The position numbers were made by a program, and so were the translations under genes. Positions 20,279 to 27,855 of a DNA stretch of 64,000 nucleotides are shown here, piece by piece; the stretch's first letter is position 1; each line of letters begins with the position of its first letter. The notes beneath the pieces were generated by a model. That model was not told where the DNA came from, made no database searches, and saw only the letters and a program-made list of their open reading frames with translations. Source of the DNA: DATBGO01 sp963695645 (GTDB lineage Bacteria > Actinomycetota > Actinomycetes > Streptosporangiales > Streptosporangiaceae); contig CAVOHC010000006.1 of the NCBI GenBank assembly GCA_963695645.1, forward strand, positions 62,001-126,000, in the 5' to 3' direction.

Positions 20279-21577
20279 TTAACCGGCTGCTTGACCCTGG
20301 TCGGCCCGGAAGCTCTGCCCGATGATCCGCAGCCCGGCCAGATCGTGTACATCGTCAGGCTGAGCAGGCACCTCAGTGATCGGGACAAGCGGGTGCGCTG
20401 CCGTGAAGTGTTCCGTCACCCGCCGTTCGGTAGCGGCAAGCTGCATCCGTTCGGCGTGCAGCCGCAAAGCCGCGATCACCAGCGCATGGGTCGGTCGGCG
20501 GCCGGGCGTGTGCCCGGCCGTGGCGGAACTGCCAGCTGCTGGCTCACCTGGCGCAGGCCGGCCGCCGGGCTCGGTCCCGGGCTGCTCATCGATGCCCTGC
20601 AAAGTCTCGGCCGCGGCGAGGCTGCGGGCGGCGGACAGCCGGGCCGCAGGCGACCTATGCACCCGGTTCAGCATCAGCCCGGCCAGCGGCATCCCGTCCT
20701 GCGCCAGCCGTTCCACAAAGTAGGACGCCTCGCGGAGCGCGTCGGGCTCGGGTGCGGCGATCACCAGGAAAGCTGTTCCCGGCGCGCGGAGCAGCTGATA
20801 GGTGTAGTCGGCGCGCTCGCGGAATCCACCGAACATGGTGTCGAGCGCGGAGACAAAAGTCTGCACATCCTTGAGTACCTGGCCTCCGAGCACCTTGGTC
20901 AGCACCCCGGTCACCACCCCGAAGCCGGCGTTCAGCACCTTCAGGTAGGCCCGGCCGCCCAGTTTCGCCGGCGCCGTGAGCAGCCGGAGCAGCTTGCCGT
21001 CCAGGAACCTGCCGAGCCGCTGCGGTGCGTCGAGGAAGTCGAGCGCGGACCGGCTAGGCGGGGTGTCGACGACGATGAGGTCCCATTCGTCGGCCCGCCG
21101 GAGCTGGCCGAGTTTCTCCATCGCCATGTATTCCTGGGTGCCGGCGAAGCTTGACGACAGTGACTGGTAGAACGGGTTAGCCAGGATCTGGGCTGCCCGG
21201 TCCGGGTCGGCGTGGGCCTCGACGATCTCATCGAAGGTCCGCTTCATGTCGAGCATCATCGCGTGCATGCTGCCGCCCCCGACGTCCCCGTCATGCCCCT
21301 CGTCTTGCTGCCCCCGGCCGCCGTGCGGTCTGGCTGCGAACGGAACCGGGCGGGGGGTGTTATCCAGCGAGGTCAGGCCCATGGACTGGGCCAGCCTGCG
21401 GGCCGGATCGACGGTGAGCACGACGACGTGCCTGCCACGTTCCGCGGCCCGCAGGCCGATCGCGGCAGCGGCGGTCGTCTTGCCGACGCCGCCGGAGCCG
21501 CAGCACACGATGATGCGGTTGCGGGGATCGTCGATCAGCGCCTCGATGTCGAGTCGCCGGGGGGTAGCGTTGCGCAT
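20279..21577 (-). CDS. ArsA-like P-loop ATPase (second of a pair)
   Basis: A 432-residue ArsA/GET3-family ATPase with the deviant Walker A GSGGVGKTTAAAA near residue 27-39, switch-like DPARRLAQSMGL, and VVDTPPSRSALDFLDAP. It corresponds in position and pairing to the Rv3680-type ATPase in Mycobacterium. An insertion rich in Gly/Asp/His (about 85-103) and another Pro/Gly-rich one near 340-365 differ from the core fold. The ArsA metal-binding cysteines are not seen, so arsenite transport is unlikely; the pair is better described as ATPases of unknown client. Its start overlaps the upstream ATPase stop by one base (TGATG), implying translational coupling. It converges on wblA with 12 bases between them. 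Confidence 0.92.
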   Translation of the reverse strand: MRNATPRRLDIEALIDDPRNRIIVCCGSGGVGKTTAAAAIGLRAAERGRHVVVLTVDPARRLAQSMGLTSLDNTPRPVPFAARPHGGRGQQDEGHDGDVGGGSMHAMMLDMKRTFDEIVEAHADPDRAAQILANPFYQSLSSSFAGTQEYMAMEKLGQLRRADEWDLIVVDTPPSRSALDFLDAPQRLGRFLDGKLLRLLTAPAKLGGRAYLKVLNAGFGVVTGVLTKVLGGQVLKDVQTFVSALDTMFGGFRERADYTYQLLRAPGTAFLVIAAPEPDALREASYFVERLAQDGMPLAGLMLNRVHRSPAARLSAARSLAAAETLQGIDEQPGTEPGGRPAPGEPAAGSSATAGHTPGRRPTHALVIAALRLHAERMQLAATERRVTEHFTAAHPLVPITEVPAQPDDVHDLAGLRIIGQSFRADQGQAAG

Positions 21578-22671
21578 CAGGCGGCTCCCTGGTCCCGCAG
21601 CGCGGCCGCAAGCCGGTAAAGCCCGGCCAGGTCCATGCCGTCGCTGATCATCGGCAGCTCGTAAAAAGGCTGGTCAGGCGCCGTCAGCCTGCGGTGCTGT
21701 TCTCGCTGCGCCACCACCGTCCTGGCGTGCTCGGTCAGCTCGACGGCCAGGTCGACCGCCATCCTGAAGCTGTCCTCGATACCCGCCGCCTTCAGCCCCA
21801 GCGCGAGCTCATGCTCGTCCACCGAGCCGCTCGCCGCGGCGCGGAGCGGCCCGGGCGGCAGCATGACCGGGCGAACCATATTGATCATGATGCCGCCGGC
21901 CTGGATCCCGCCGCCTGCCAGGCCGTGCAGCTCATCGATACCGTCCAGGGTCTCCTGGACCGGCATCTCCTCCAGTACGGTGACAAAGTGCACGGCAGTC
22001 TCCGGTGACCGGATCACCTTCAGCACCGTGTCCGCGTGGCCACGGATCGGTCCCACCCTGGCCAGGCCGGATACCTCCGACGCCACGTTGAGAAACCGGC
22101 CGATCCGGCCGGTTGGCGGCGCGTCCATGACAACGGCGTCGTACACCCGGCGGCCTGATTCTGTCCGCCGTACGGCTTCCGCCGCCTTGCCGGTCAGCAG
22201 CACGTCGCGCAGGCCGGGAGCGATCGTCGTGGCGAAGTCGATGACGCCGAGCCGGGTCAGCGCCCGGCCCGCGTGCCGCAGGTTGTAGAACATCTCCAGG
22301 TACTCAAGGAGCGCGGACTCGGGGTCGGCGACCAGCGCGTACACGTCGCCGCCTGGCTGGGTCGAGGTCGGGGGCGCCACGGCCACCTTGCGTTCCTCAT
22401 AGGGCAGCGGCGGGCAGTCGAACAGCTGGGCAATCCCCTGCCGGCCCTCCATCTCCATGAGCAGCACCCGCTTGCCGCCCGAGGCAAGCGCGAGAGCCAG
22501 CGCACCCGCCACGGTCGTCTTGCCCGTTCCTCCCTTGCCGGTGACGACGTGCAGCCGCACGCCTTCCCAGTCGGTATCCCTTGTGCTCACCCCTTGGAGG
22601 CTATCCGTGGTTGTCACCTGGTGGTCCGCTGCCTCGCCGGACGCGGGGGTCGCGCTGCGGCGGGATGTCAC
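21577..22671 (-). CDS. ArsA-like P-loop ATPase (first of a pair)
   Basis: A 364-residue partner of the following ATPase, matching the Rv3679 type: GVRLHVVTGKGGTGKTTVAG (Walker A about 45-53), GRQGIAQLFDCPPLPYEE, FATTIAPGLRDVLLTGKA and DAPPTGRIGRFL. These blocks are strongly conserved in actinobacteria. The two proteins probably form a heteromeric ATPase. The start is uncertain: GTG 22671 is the longest option, but GTG 22617 and GTG 22590 would leave more room for the divergent promoters, since only 51 bases separate 22671 from the SPFH start. None has a strong ribosome-binding site. Confidence 0.9.
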   Translation of the reverse strand: MTSRRSATPASGEAADHQVTTTDSLQGVSTRDTDWEGVRLHVVTGKGGTGKTTVAGALALALASGGKRVLLMEMEGRQGIAQLFDCPPLPYEERKVAVAPPTSTQPGGDVYALVADPESALLEYLEMFYNLRHAGRALTRLGVIDFATTIAPGLRDVLLTGKAAEAVRRTESGRRVYDAVVMDAPPTGRIGRFLNVASEVSGLARVGPIRGHADTVLKVIRSPETAVHFVTVLEEMPVQETLDGIDELHGLAGGGIQAGGIMINMVRPVMLPPGPLRAAASGSVDEHELALGLKAAGIEDSFRMAVDLAVELTEHARTVVAQREQHRRLTAPDQPFYELPMISDGMDLAGLYRLAAALRDQGAA

Positions 22672-22722
22672 TAGGCTGGTGTTATTAGCTCAAGGCATGG
22701 CCGGAAGAAGAGGTGTCGGCCG

Positions 22723-23850
22723 ATGGAAGCTCTACTGGTCATCCTGATTATCCTTGTCGTGGGCGGGCTCGTAGCTGTTGGCCGCTCGTTCCGCGTCGTG
22801 CAGCAGTACGAGCAGGGGATAGTTTTCAGGTTCGGAAAGGTCCTGGCTGGGCCGCGCGGCGCCGGGCTGACGATGATAAGGCCCTGGGGCGATCGCATGC
22901 AGAAGGTCAATATGCAGATCGTTGCCATGGCAGTACCGGCCCAGGAAGGCATCACCCGGGATAACGTCAGCGTCCGGGTGGACGCGGTGGTCTACTTCCG
23001 GGTGGTGGATCCGATCAAGGCCACTATCAACGTGCAGAATTACCTATTCGCCATTTCCCAGCAGGCGCAGACGTCACTCCGGTCGATTATCGGCCAGTCT
23101 GAGATGGATCAGCTGCTTGCCGAGCGGGACACCGTCAACAGGGAGCTCCGCCGGATCATCGACGAGCCGACCGAGGGACCCTGGGGCATCCGGGTGGAGC
23201 GGGTAGAGATCAAGGATGTCTCGCTGCCCGAGGGCATGAAGCGGTCTATGTCCAGGCAGGCGGAGGCCGAGCGGGAGCGGCGGGCCAGGATCATCACCGC
23301 CGACGGTGAATACCAGGCGTCCAAGCGGCTGGCCGCAGCCGCCAACGTGATGGCGCGTGACCCCGCCGCGCTCCAGCTGCGGCTCCTGCAGACCGTTGTC
23401 GAGGTGGCAGGCGAGCGGAACAGCACCCTGGTCATGCCGGTTCCGGTCGAGCTGCTCAGGTTCTTCGACAAATTCACCCCCGCTACGCCGGGCGGCCCTG
23501 AGGCGTCGCCGTCGCTCGCCGATTTCGGTGACGCCGAGGTGGCCAAGGCCGAAGCGGAGATCGCCGAATCCCCGCTTGAGATACCCGACGTCCCGGACAT
23601 CCCGGAGCTGCCGGAGGATCTGGCGCCTGGCAAGAGCCTCGGGACCAGCAAGCTGGGCGCCTCCGGCCAGGAGGCCATCGCAGCGCCCGATGGCGGTGCT
23701 CTCGGGAACGGCGCCGCCCTTGCCGGGACCGAGCAGGCCGTCGGGACCGAGCGGACCACCGGGAATAAGCAGGCCACCGGCGACAGGGGGGTCACCGGGA
23801 GTAGGCGCGCCGCCGGGAACGAGGGCGCAGCCGGGGAACCCGGCGCATAG
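22723..23850 (+). CDS. SPFH/stomatin-like (slipin) membrane protein
   Basis: A 375-residue SPFH protein: one N-terminal membrane helix (MEALLVILIILVVGGLVAVG), then VVQQYEQGIVFRFGKV, VDAVVYFRVVDPIKA, SQQAQTSLRSIIGQSEMDQLL and EGMKRSMSRQAEAERERRARI, the classic stomatin sequence. These proteins oligomerise on membranes and organise lipid microdomains or proteases. No NfeD partner gene is adjacent, although many stomatins pair with one. RBS AAGAGGTG precedes the ATG. The last 42 residues are a low-complexity tail encoded by seven 18-bp repeats that run exactly to the stop codon; homologues would normally end earlier. Confidence 0.92.
   Translation: MEALLVILIILVVGGLVAVGRSFRVVQQYEQGIVFRFGKVLAGPRGAGLTMIRPWGDRMQKVNMQIVAMAVPAQEGITRDNVSVRVDAVVYFRVVDPIKATINVQNYLFAISQQAQTSLRSIIGQSEMDQLLAERDTVNRELRRIIDEPTEGPWGIRVERVEIKDVSLPEGMKRSMSRQAEAERERRARIITADGEYQASKRLAAAANVMARDPAALQLRLLQTVVEVAGERNSTLVMPVPVELLRFFDKFTPATPGGPEASPSLADFGDAEVAKAEAEIAESPLEIPDVPDIPELPEDLAPGKSLGTSKLGASGQEAIAAPDGGALGNGAALAGTEQAVGTERTTGNKQATGDRGVTGSRRAAGNEGAAGEPGA
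23725..23850. repeat. Seven 18-bp tandem repeats forming the SPFH C-terminus
   Basis: Seven consecutive units of exactly 18 bases (consensus about GGGACCRAGCAGGCCACC) fill 23725-23850; the last unit ends with the TAG stop. The encoded unit is G-T/N-x-x-A/T-T. Copies diverge, suggesting an older array than the one at 11163. Confidence 0.9.
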
Positions 23851-23924
23851 CCCCCGACCAGACCGGGGTCGCCGTGCTCAGGCCGGGCGACGCTGGCCTG
23901 GGCAGGCCCGGCTAGGGTTTCGTC

Positions 23925-24080
23925 ATGCAAAAGTGGGAGTACGCTACCGTGCCGCTGCTGGTGCACGCGACCAAGCAGATCCTGGACAACTGGGGCGACG
24001 ACGGCTGGGAGCTGGTGGCCGTGGTGCCCGGGCCCAATCCCGAGCAGCTCGTCGCCTACCTGAAGCGGGCCAAACCATGA
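23925..24080 (+). CDS. DUF4177-family microprotein
   Basis: A 51-residue protein starting MQKWEYATVPLLVHATKQIL, followed by D-N-W-G-D-D-G-W-E-L-V-A-V-V and ending with YLKRAKP. The K-W-E-Y start and G-W-E-L-V-x-V core are the hallmark of DUF4177, a small one-domain family of unknown role. In actinomycetes such a gene is often located between the ArsA-like ATPases and RidA, as here. Its stop codon lies inside the repeat tract at 24059. Confidence 0.8.
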   Translation: MQKWEYATVPLLVHATKQILDNWGDDGWELVAVVPGPNPEQLVAYLKRAKP

Positions 24081-24177
24081 GTCCTGACGCGGGCCAGGCC
24101 AGGAGTTCTGAAGCGGGCAGCCATGAGCCCTGAAGCGGGCGGGGCCACTGGCCCAGAAGCGGGCCGGGCCATGAGCG
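24059..24177. repeat. Imperfect ~21-25-bp repeats across the DUF4177/RidA boundary
   Basis: Five copies of a unit like CCTGAAGCGGGC-CGGGCC-ATGAG run from the last codons of the DUF4177 gene to the start of the RidA gene. Because the unit contains ATGAG and TGA, the tract multiplies candidate starts and stops. Unit lengths vary, so not all copies are in frame. Confidence 0.75.
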
Positions 24178-24665
24178 CGGGCGGTCCGGCGGAGCAATCC
24201 GGGCAATCGCCGGAAGCCAGGCTCAGCGCCCTCGGCCTGACGCTGCCTGCCGTTTCGAGGCCGCTTGCGGCCTATGTTCCCGCCGTCCGCAGTGGTTCTT
24301 ATGTATACACCTCCGGTCAGCTGCCGATGGCGGACGGACAGCTGCTGGCGACCGGCAAGGTCGGGGCGGACGTCGGCGTGGCCGAGGCCTGCGCGCTCGC
24401 CCGGACCTGCGCGCTGAACGCGCTCGCCGCCGTCGTGTCCGTGACCGGCGGGCTCTCGGCCGTCCTGCGGATCGTGAAGGTGACGGGCTTCGTGGCGAGC
24501 GAACCTAGCTTCACCGAGCAGGCTCAGGTCGTCAACGGCGCGAGCGAGCTGCTGCTCGAGGTGTTCGGCGACGCGGGCAGGCACGCGCGCAGCGCCGTGG
24601 GGATGGCCGTCCTGCCGAGGGACTCGCCTGTGGAGATCGAGTTGATCGCCGAGGTCAGAGATTGA
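24123..24665 (+). CDS. RidA-family (YjgF/YER057c/UK114) protein
   Basis: A RidA-like protein of up to 180 residues; the core begins at LSALGLTLPAVSRPLAAYVPAVRSGSYVYTSGQLP. The family deaminates reactive enamine/imine intermediates released by PLP enzymes. The arginine normally found near residue 105 in archetypal RidA is not clearly present, so it may belong to the non-deaminase RidA branches; this is a visual judgement. It is the counterpart of the Rv3678c-type protein in Mycobacterium. ATG 24123 and ATG 24171 both lie in the repeat tract; the shorter start gives 164 residues, nearer the family length. Confidence 0.85.
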   Translation: MSPEAGGATGPEAGRAMSAGGPAEQSGQSPEARLSALGLTLPAVSRPLAAYVPAVRSGSYVYTSGQLPMADGQLLATGKVGADVGVAEACALARTCALNALAAVVSVTGGLSAVLRIVKVTGFVASEPSFTEQAQVVNGASELLLEVFGDAGRHARSAVGMAVLPRDSPVEIELIAEVRD

Positions 24666-24699
24666 TCCGCCGGGCACGCCCGGCTGATGAGGAGTACTG

Positions 24700-25551
24700 G
24701 TGGTGGATGCCAGGATCCGGCTGAACGGGAAGTTCGCGGAACGGGGCCGCGAGGTCCTGGCGGGCCGGCAGCCGCCTGTCGCCGCGCGCAACGCGGCGAC
24801 CGTGATGCTGCTGCGGCCAGCCCGGGCGGCTCCGGCCGCGGGCATCGAGGTCTACATGCTGCGCCGGAAACCCAGCATGGCGTTCGCCCCCGGCAGCTTC
24901 GCCTTTCCCGGCGGGTCAGTCGATGACCGGGACGCCGACAGCGAGGTCGCCTGGGCGGGTCCTGACATCGCGGACTGGGGCCGGATTCTTGACGCGCCGC
25001 CCGAGCTGGCCCGCGCCCTTGTCTGCGCGGCTGTCAGGGAGACCTTCGAGGAGTCCGGGGTGCTGCTGGCCGGCCCGTCCGCCGACTCGGTGGTGGCCGA
25101 CACCGCGAGCGGGGAGCTGGAGGCAGACCGGGGCGCCCTGCTCGACCGCTCCCTCTCGCTGGCCGCGATGCTCGGCAGGCGCCGCCTCGTGCTCCGGTCC
25201 GACCTGCTCAGGCCCTGGTCACGGTGGATCACGCCGATCATGGAGAAACGCAGGTACGACACGAGGTTCTTCGCCGCGGCACTGCCATGGCCGCAGCAGC
25301 CAAGGGATGTCGGCGGCGAGGCTGCAGCGGTGGCCTGGCTGCGCCCGGCTGACGCGATCGCCGCGGCGCGCAGCAGCGAGATCGTGCTCTGGCCGCCCAC
25401 CGCGGTCACCCTGGCGGAACTCCGGGCCTGCGCGACCTTGACCGAGGCGATGGCGGCGCCGCGCGACCTCAGCCCGGTGCAGCCCGGGGTCGTCTCGGCT
25501 GACGGCGCCGTCTGGCTGACGCTGCCTCCGGGCCGGGAGTACCCGCTGTGA
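24700..25551 (+). CDS. NUDIX hydrolase (NUDT19-like long type)
   Basis: A 283-residue NUDIX protein with a long insertion inside the Nudix box. The box starts at FPGGSVDDRDAD and resumes with ALVCAAVRETFEESGVLL, giving the G-x...R-E-x2-E-E-x-G core that binds metal and nucleotide diphosphate. Long NUDIX proteins of this kind in actinobacteria resemble NUDT7/NUDT19 coenzyme A diphosphatases, but the CoA signature is not evident. The GTG start has TGAGGAG 5 bases upstream. Its stop overlaps the next gene by four bases (GTGA), so it is translationally coupled to the MBL-fold gene. Confidence 0.9.
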   Translation: MVDARIRLNGKFAERGREVLAGRQPPVAARNAATVMLLRPARAAPAAGIEVYMLRRKPSMAFAPGSFAFPGGSVDDRDADSEVAWAGPDIADWGRILDAPPELARALVCAAVRETFEESGVLLAGPSADSVVADTASGELEADRGALLDRSLSLAAMLGRRRLVLRSDLLRPWSRWITPIMEKRRYDTRFFAAALPWPQQPRDVGGEAAAVAWLRPADAIAAARSSEIVLWPPTAVTLAELRACATLTEAMAAPRDLSPVQPGVVSADGAVWLTLPPGREYPL

Positions 25552-26393
25552 GCGGCCAGGACGCGGACGGCACGCGGTCGTCACGGGCCGGGATCGACGG
25601 TTCAGGCACGCCGCGGGCGCGCTGCGTGCTGGCCCCCAATGCGTCCCCGATGACGCTGGACGGCACCAACACCTGGATCATCGCCGAGCCAGGTTCGGCG
25701 GCTGCGATCGTGGTGGATCCGGGCCCGGCTCACGAGGGTCACCTGCGCCGGGTGCTGGCGAGCGCCGCGCGGGCCGGACAGCGGATCGCCCGGATCGTGC
25801 TCACCCACGGCCACTCAGACCATTCGGCGGGCGCCCGGCGGCTCGCCCAGCTGACCGGCGCCGATGTGCTGGCCGCGGATCCGGCTCACCAGCTTGGCCC
25901 CGGTGAGCTCCGTCCCGGCACCACGATCGGGGGCGCCGGATGCGAGCTGCGGGTGATCGTCACGCCCGGGCACACGCCCGATTCGGTCTGCCTGCTGATC
26001 GAGGCGGATGGCGCCCTGCTGACCGGCGACACGGTACTCGGCCGCGGTACGACCGTGATCGCCCACGACGGCAGCCTCCGCGATTACCTGCGCTCGCTGG
26101 ACCAGCTAAGGGCGATCGCGGACGCCGCGCGCCTGCGGGCGCTACTGCCCGGGCACGGGCCGCTGCTGGCGGACCCGGCCGGGACTCTGGACTATTACAT
26201 CACGCACCGCGCGGAGCGGCTCGCCGAGATCGAGGCCGCCCTCACTGCCGGAGATCGGACGGTGGGCGAGATCGCGGCGCGGGTATACGCGGACGTGGAC
26301 CGGGCGTTGTGGAGATTTGCCCACTGGTCGATCCGGGCCCAGCTGGCGTACCTGGCTGACCGGGGCGGGCTGCCGCCGGGGACGAGCTACTGA
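25548..26393 (+). CDS. MBL-fold metallo-hydrolase (LACTB2-like)
   Basis: A 281-residue metallo-beta-lactamase-fold protein: GTNTWII near the start, zinc motif H87-G-H89-S-D91-H92, TPGHTPDSVCL, TGDTVLGRGTTVI, and LLPGHGPLLADP, followed by a C-terminal winged-helix-like region (ERLAEIEAAL...YADVDRALW). This layout matches LACTB2-like ribonuclease/hydrolases and the Rv3677c protein in Mycobacterium. It starts inside the NUDIX stop. Its 3' end overlaps the convergent crp gene by 152 bases, which is unusual for two conserved genes. Confidence 0.9.
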   Translation: MSGQDADGTRSSRAGIDGSGTPRARCVLAPNASPMTLDGTNTWIIAEPGSAAAIVVDPGPAHEGHLRRVLASAARAGQRIARIVLTHGHSDHSAGARRLAQLTGADVLAADPAHQLGPGELRPGTTIGGAGCELRVIVTPGHTPDSVCLLIEADGALLTGDTVLGRGTTVIAHDGSLRDYLRSLDQLRAIADAARLRALLPGHGPLLADPAGTLDYYITHRAERLAEIEAALTAGDRTVGEIAARVYADVDRALWRFAHWSIRAQLAYLADRGGLPPGTSY

Positions 26394-27099
26394 GCGGGGC
26401 GGCGTCCCGATCAGCTAACCTGGCCCGCTTGCGCAGCCGCTCCAGGTCCACCAGCAGGACTGACTTGGCTGCGAGCTGGATCCAGCCCCGGCCGACGAAA
26501 TCGGCGAGCGCCTTGTTGACCGTCTCCCTGGAAGCCCCGACAAGCTGGGCGAGTTCCTCCTGGGTCAGGTCGTGATTGACCTGCAGACCCTCCGGGCGCT
26601 GCACGCCGAACCTGTCGGCCAGGTCAAGCAGGGCCTTGGCGACCCGGCCGGGCACGTCGGTGAAGACCAGGTCCGTCATGACGTCGTTGGTGCGGCGCAG
26701 CCGCTGCGCGAGAGCGCGCAGCAGGTGCAGGGCCATGTCCGGACGGCCGGTCAGCCATGCGCGCAGGGCCTGATGATCAAGCGCGGCAAGCCGGGCGTCG
26801 GTCAGCGCGGTCGCGGCCTGGGTCCGCGCGCGCGGGTCGAACAGCGACAGCTCGCCGAACATCTCGCCCGGCCCGAGGACGCTCAGCAGGTTCTCCCTGC
26901 CATCGGCGGCCGTTCTGGTCAGCTTGATCTTGCCGTCCAGCACGATGTACAGCTTGTCGCCGCTCTCGCCCTCGCTGAACAGCCGCTCGCCACGCGCGAT
27001 CTCGACGCTGCGCATCTCGGCCCGGAGCGCGCTCGCTCCGTCCGCATCCAGCGCCCCGAACAGCGGCGTCCGGCCGAGCACGTCGTCAACGTGGTCCAC
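26242..27099 (-). CDS. crp: Crp/Fnr-family transcription regulator with extended C-terminus
   Basis: A cAMP-receptor-like regulator: cyclic-nucleotide-binding beta roll (residues about 10-125, with GEMFGELSLFDPRARTQAATA in the phosphate-binding cassette), dimer helix, and a C-terminal winged helix with LTQEELAQLVGASRETVNKAL. The core agrees with the actinobacterial Crp regulator (Rv3676 type), which usually ends shortly after ERLRKRAR, near residue 224. Here the frame continues for about 60 Pro/Ser/Arg-rich residues that lie antisense to the MBL gene. TAG and TGA codons occur in the +1 frame just after the usual end, so a one-base shift could have removed the old stop. GTG 27099 has a good GAGGAGG. 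Confidence 0.93.
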   Translation of the reverse strand: MDHVDDVLGRTPLFGALDADGASALRAEMRSVEIARGERLFSEGESGDKLYIVLDGKIKLTRTAADGRENLLSVLGPGEMFGELSLFDPRARTQAATALTDARLAALDHQALRAWLTGRPDMALHLLRALAQRLRRTNDVMTDLVFTDVPGRVAKALLDLADRFGVQRPEGLQVNHDLTQEELAQLVGASRETVNKALADFVGRGWIQLAAKSVLLVDLERLRKRARLADRDAAPLSSSSPAAARPGQPGTPAGPGSTSGQISTTPGPRPRIPAPRSRPPSDLRQ

Positions 27100-27253
27100 G
27101 GACCCTCCTCGCGTCCAGCTACTACTTAGTGTGGCCCATCGGTCACCTTGCCGCTACTAGGCTAATGTCGGGCTTCGCCCAGGTAGGTCCGTGCGCCCGC
27201 GCTGTCACCGCCCGCCGGCGGCGACAGCCCGGCTACGCCGCGTCGGCGTGTGC

Positions 27254-27745
27254 TCAATGACCTGCGCTGCTGGCCAGCCGTGCCCTGCAGGCCGCGATCT
27301 CTGCCTCGGCTGCCGCCCGATCCGCCCACCGGGCCGTCTCGACTTCCTTGCCGGGCTCAAGCGCCTTATAAACCTGAAAGAAATGCTCGATCTCCAGCCG
27401 GTCGAACTCGGAGACATCGGTGATATCGGTCAGGTGCGCCACCCGCGGGTCTGTCGCCGGCACGCACAGCACCTTGTCGTCCAGTCCCTTCTCGTCCCGC
27501 ATCCGGAACATCCCGATCGCCCGGCACCGGATCAGGCAGCCGGGAAACGTCGGCTCCTCCAGCAGCACCAGCGCGTCAAGCGGGTCACCGTCGTCGGCAA
27601 GCGTGTGTTCGATAAAGCCGTAATCAGCTGGGTAGCGGGTCGCGGTGAAAAGCATCCGGTCCAGCCTGATCCGGCCCGAATCATGATCCATCTCGTATTT
27701 GTTGCGCTGTCCCTTCGGGATCTCGATGATCACTTCGAACTCCAC
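27254..27745 (-). CDS. ppa: Inorganic pyrophosphatase
   Basis: A 163-residue family I soluble pyrophosphatase: EIPKGQRNKYEMD, DRMLFTATRYPADYGFIE, and the metal-binding D-G-D-P-L-D-A-L-V-L, all catalytic signatures. It removes PPi released by biosynthesis. GTG 27745 follows GAAGGGG at 7 bases. It diverges from dacB, with about 110 bases for two promoters; the same pairing is found across actinobacteria. Confidence 0.97.
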   Translation of the reverse strand: MEFEVIIEIPKGQRNKYEMDHDSGRIRLDRMLFTATRYPADYGFIEHTLADDGDPLDALVLLEEPTFPGCLIRCRAIGMFRMRDEKGLDDKVLCVPATDPRVAHLTDITDVSEFDRLEIEHFFQVYKALEPGKEVETARWADRAAAEAEIAACRARLASSAGH

Positions 27746-27855
27746 GATGCCGCCCCTTCGTCGCGTAGATGATTGACTCCGTTGCCTGAGTGTCTACCCG
27801 GTCCGGACCTAGCGCCCCTACCGGGACCAAGCATCTCCCGGACGGAGGCTGATCG

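Noticed and set aside
23109..24845. 578-codon minus-strand open frame over SPFH, DUF4177 and RidA
   Set aside because: It crosses three genes with good family motifs and shows low-complexity Ser/Pro/Ala sequence only.
27129..27146. Crp-type operator GTGTGGCCCATCGGTCAC in front of crp
   Set aside because: Only the outer G-T-G/C-A-C triplets are symmetrical; three inner positions mismatch, so support is too weak for a binding site.
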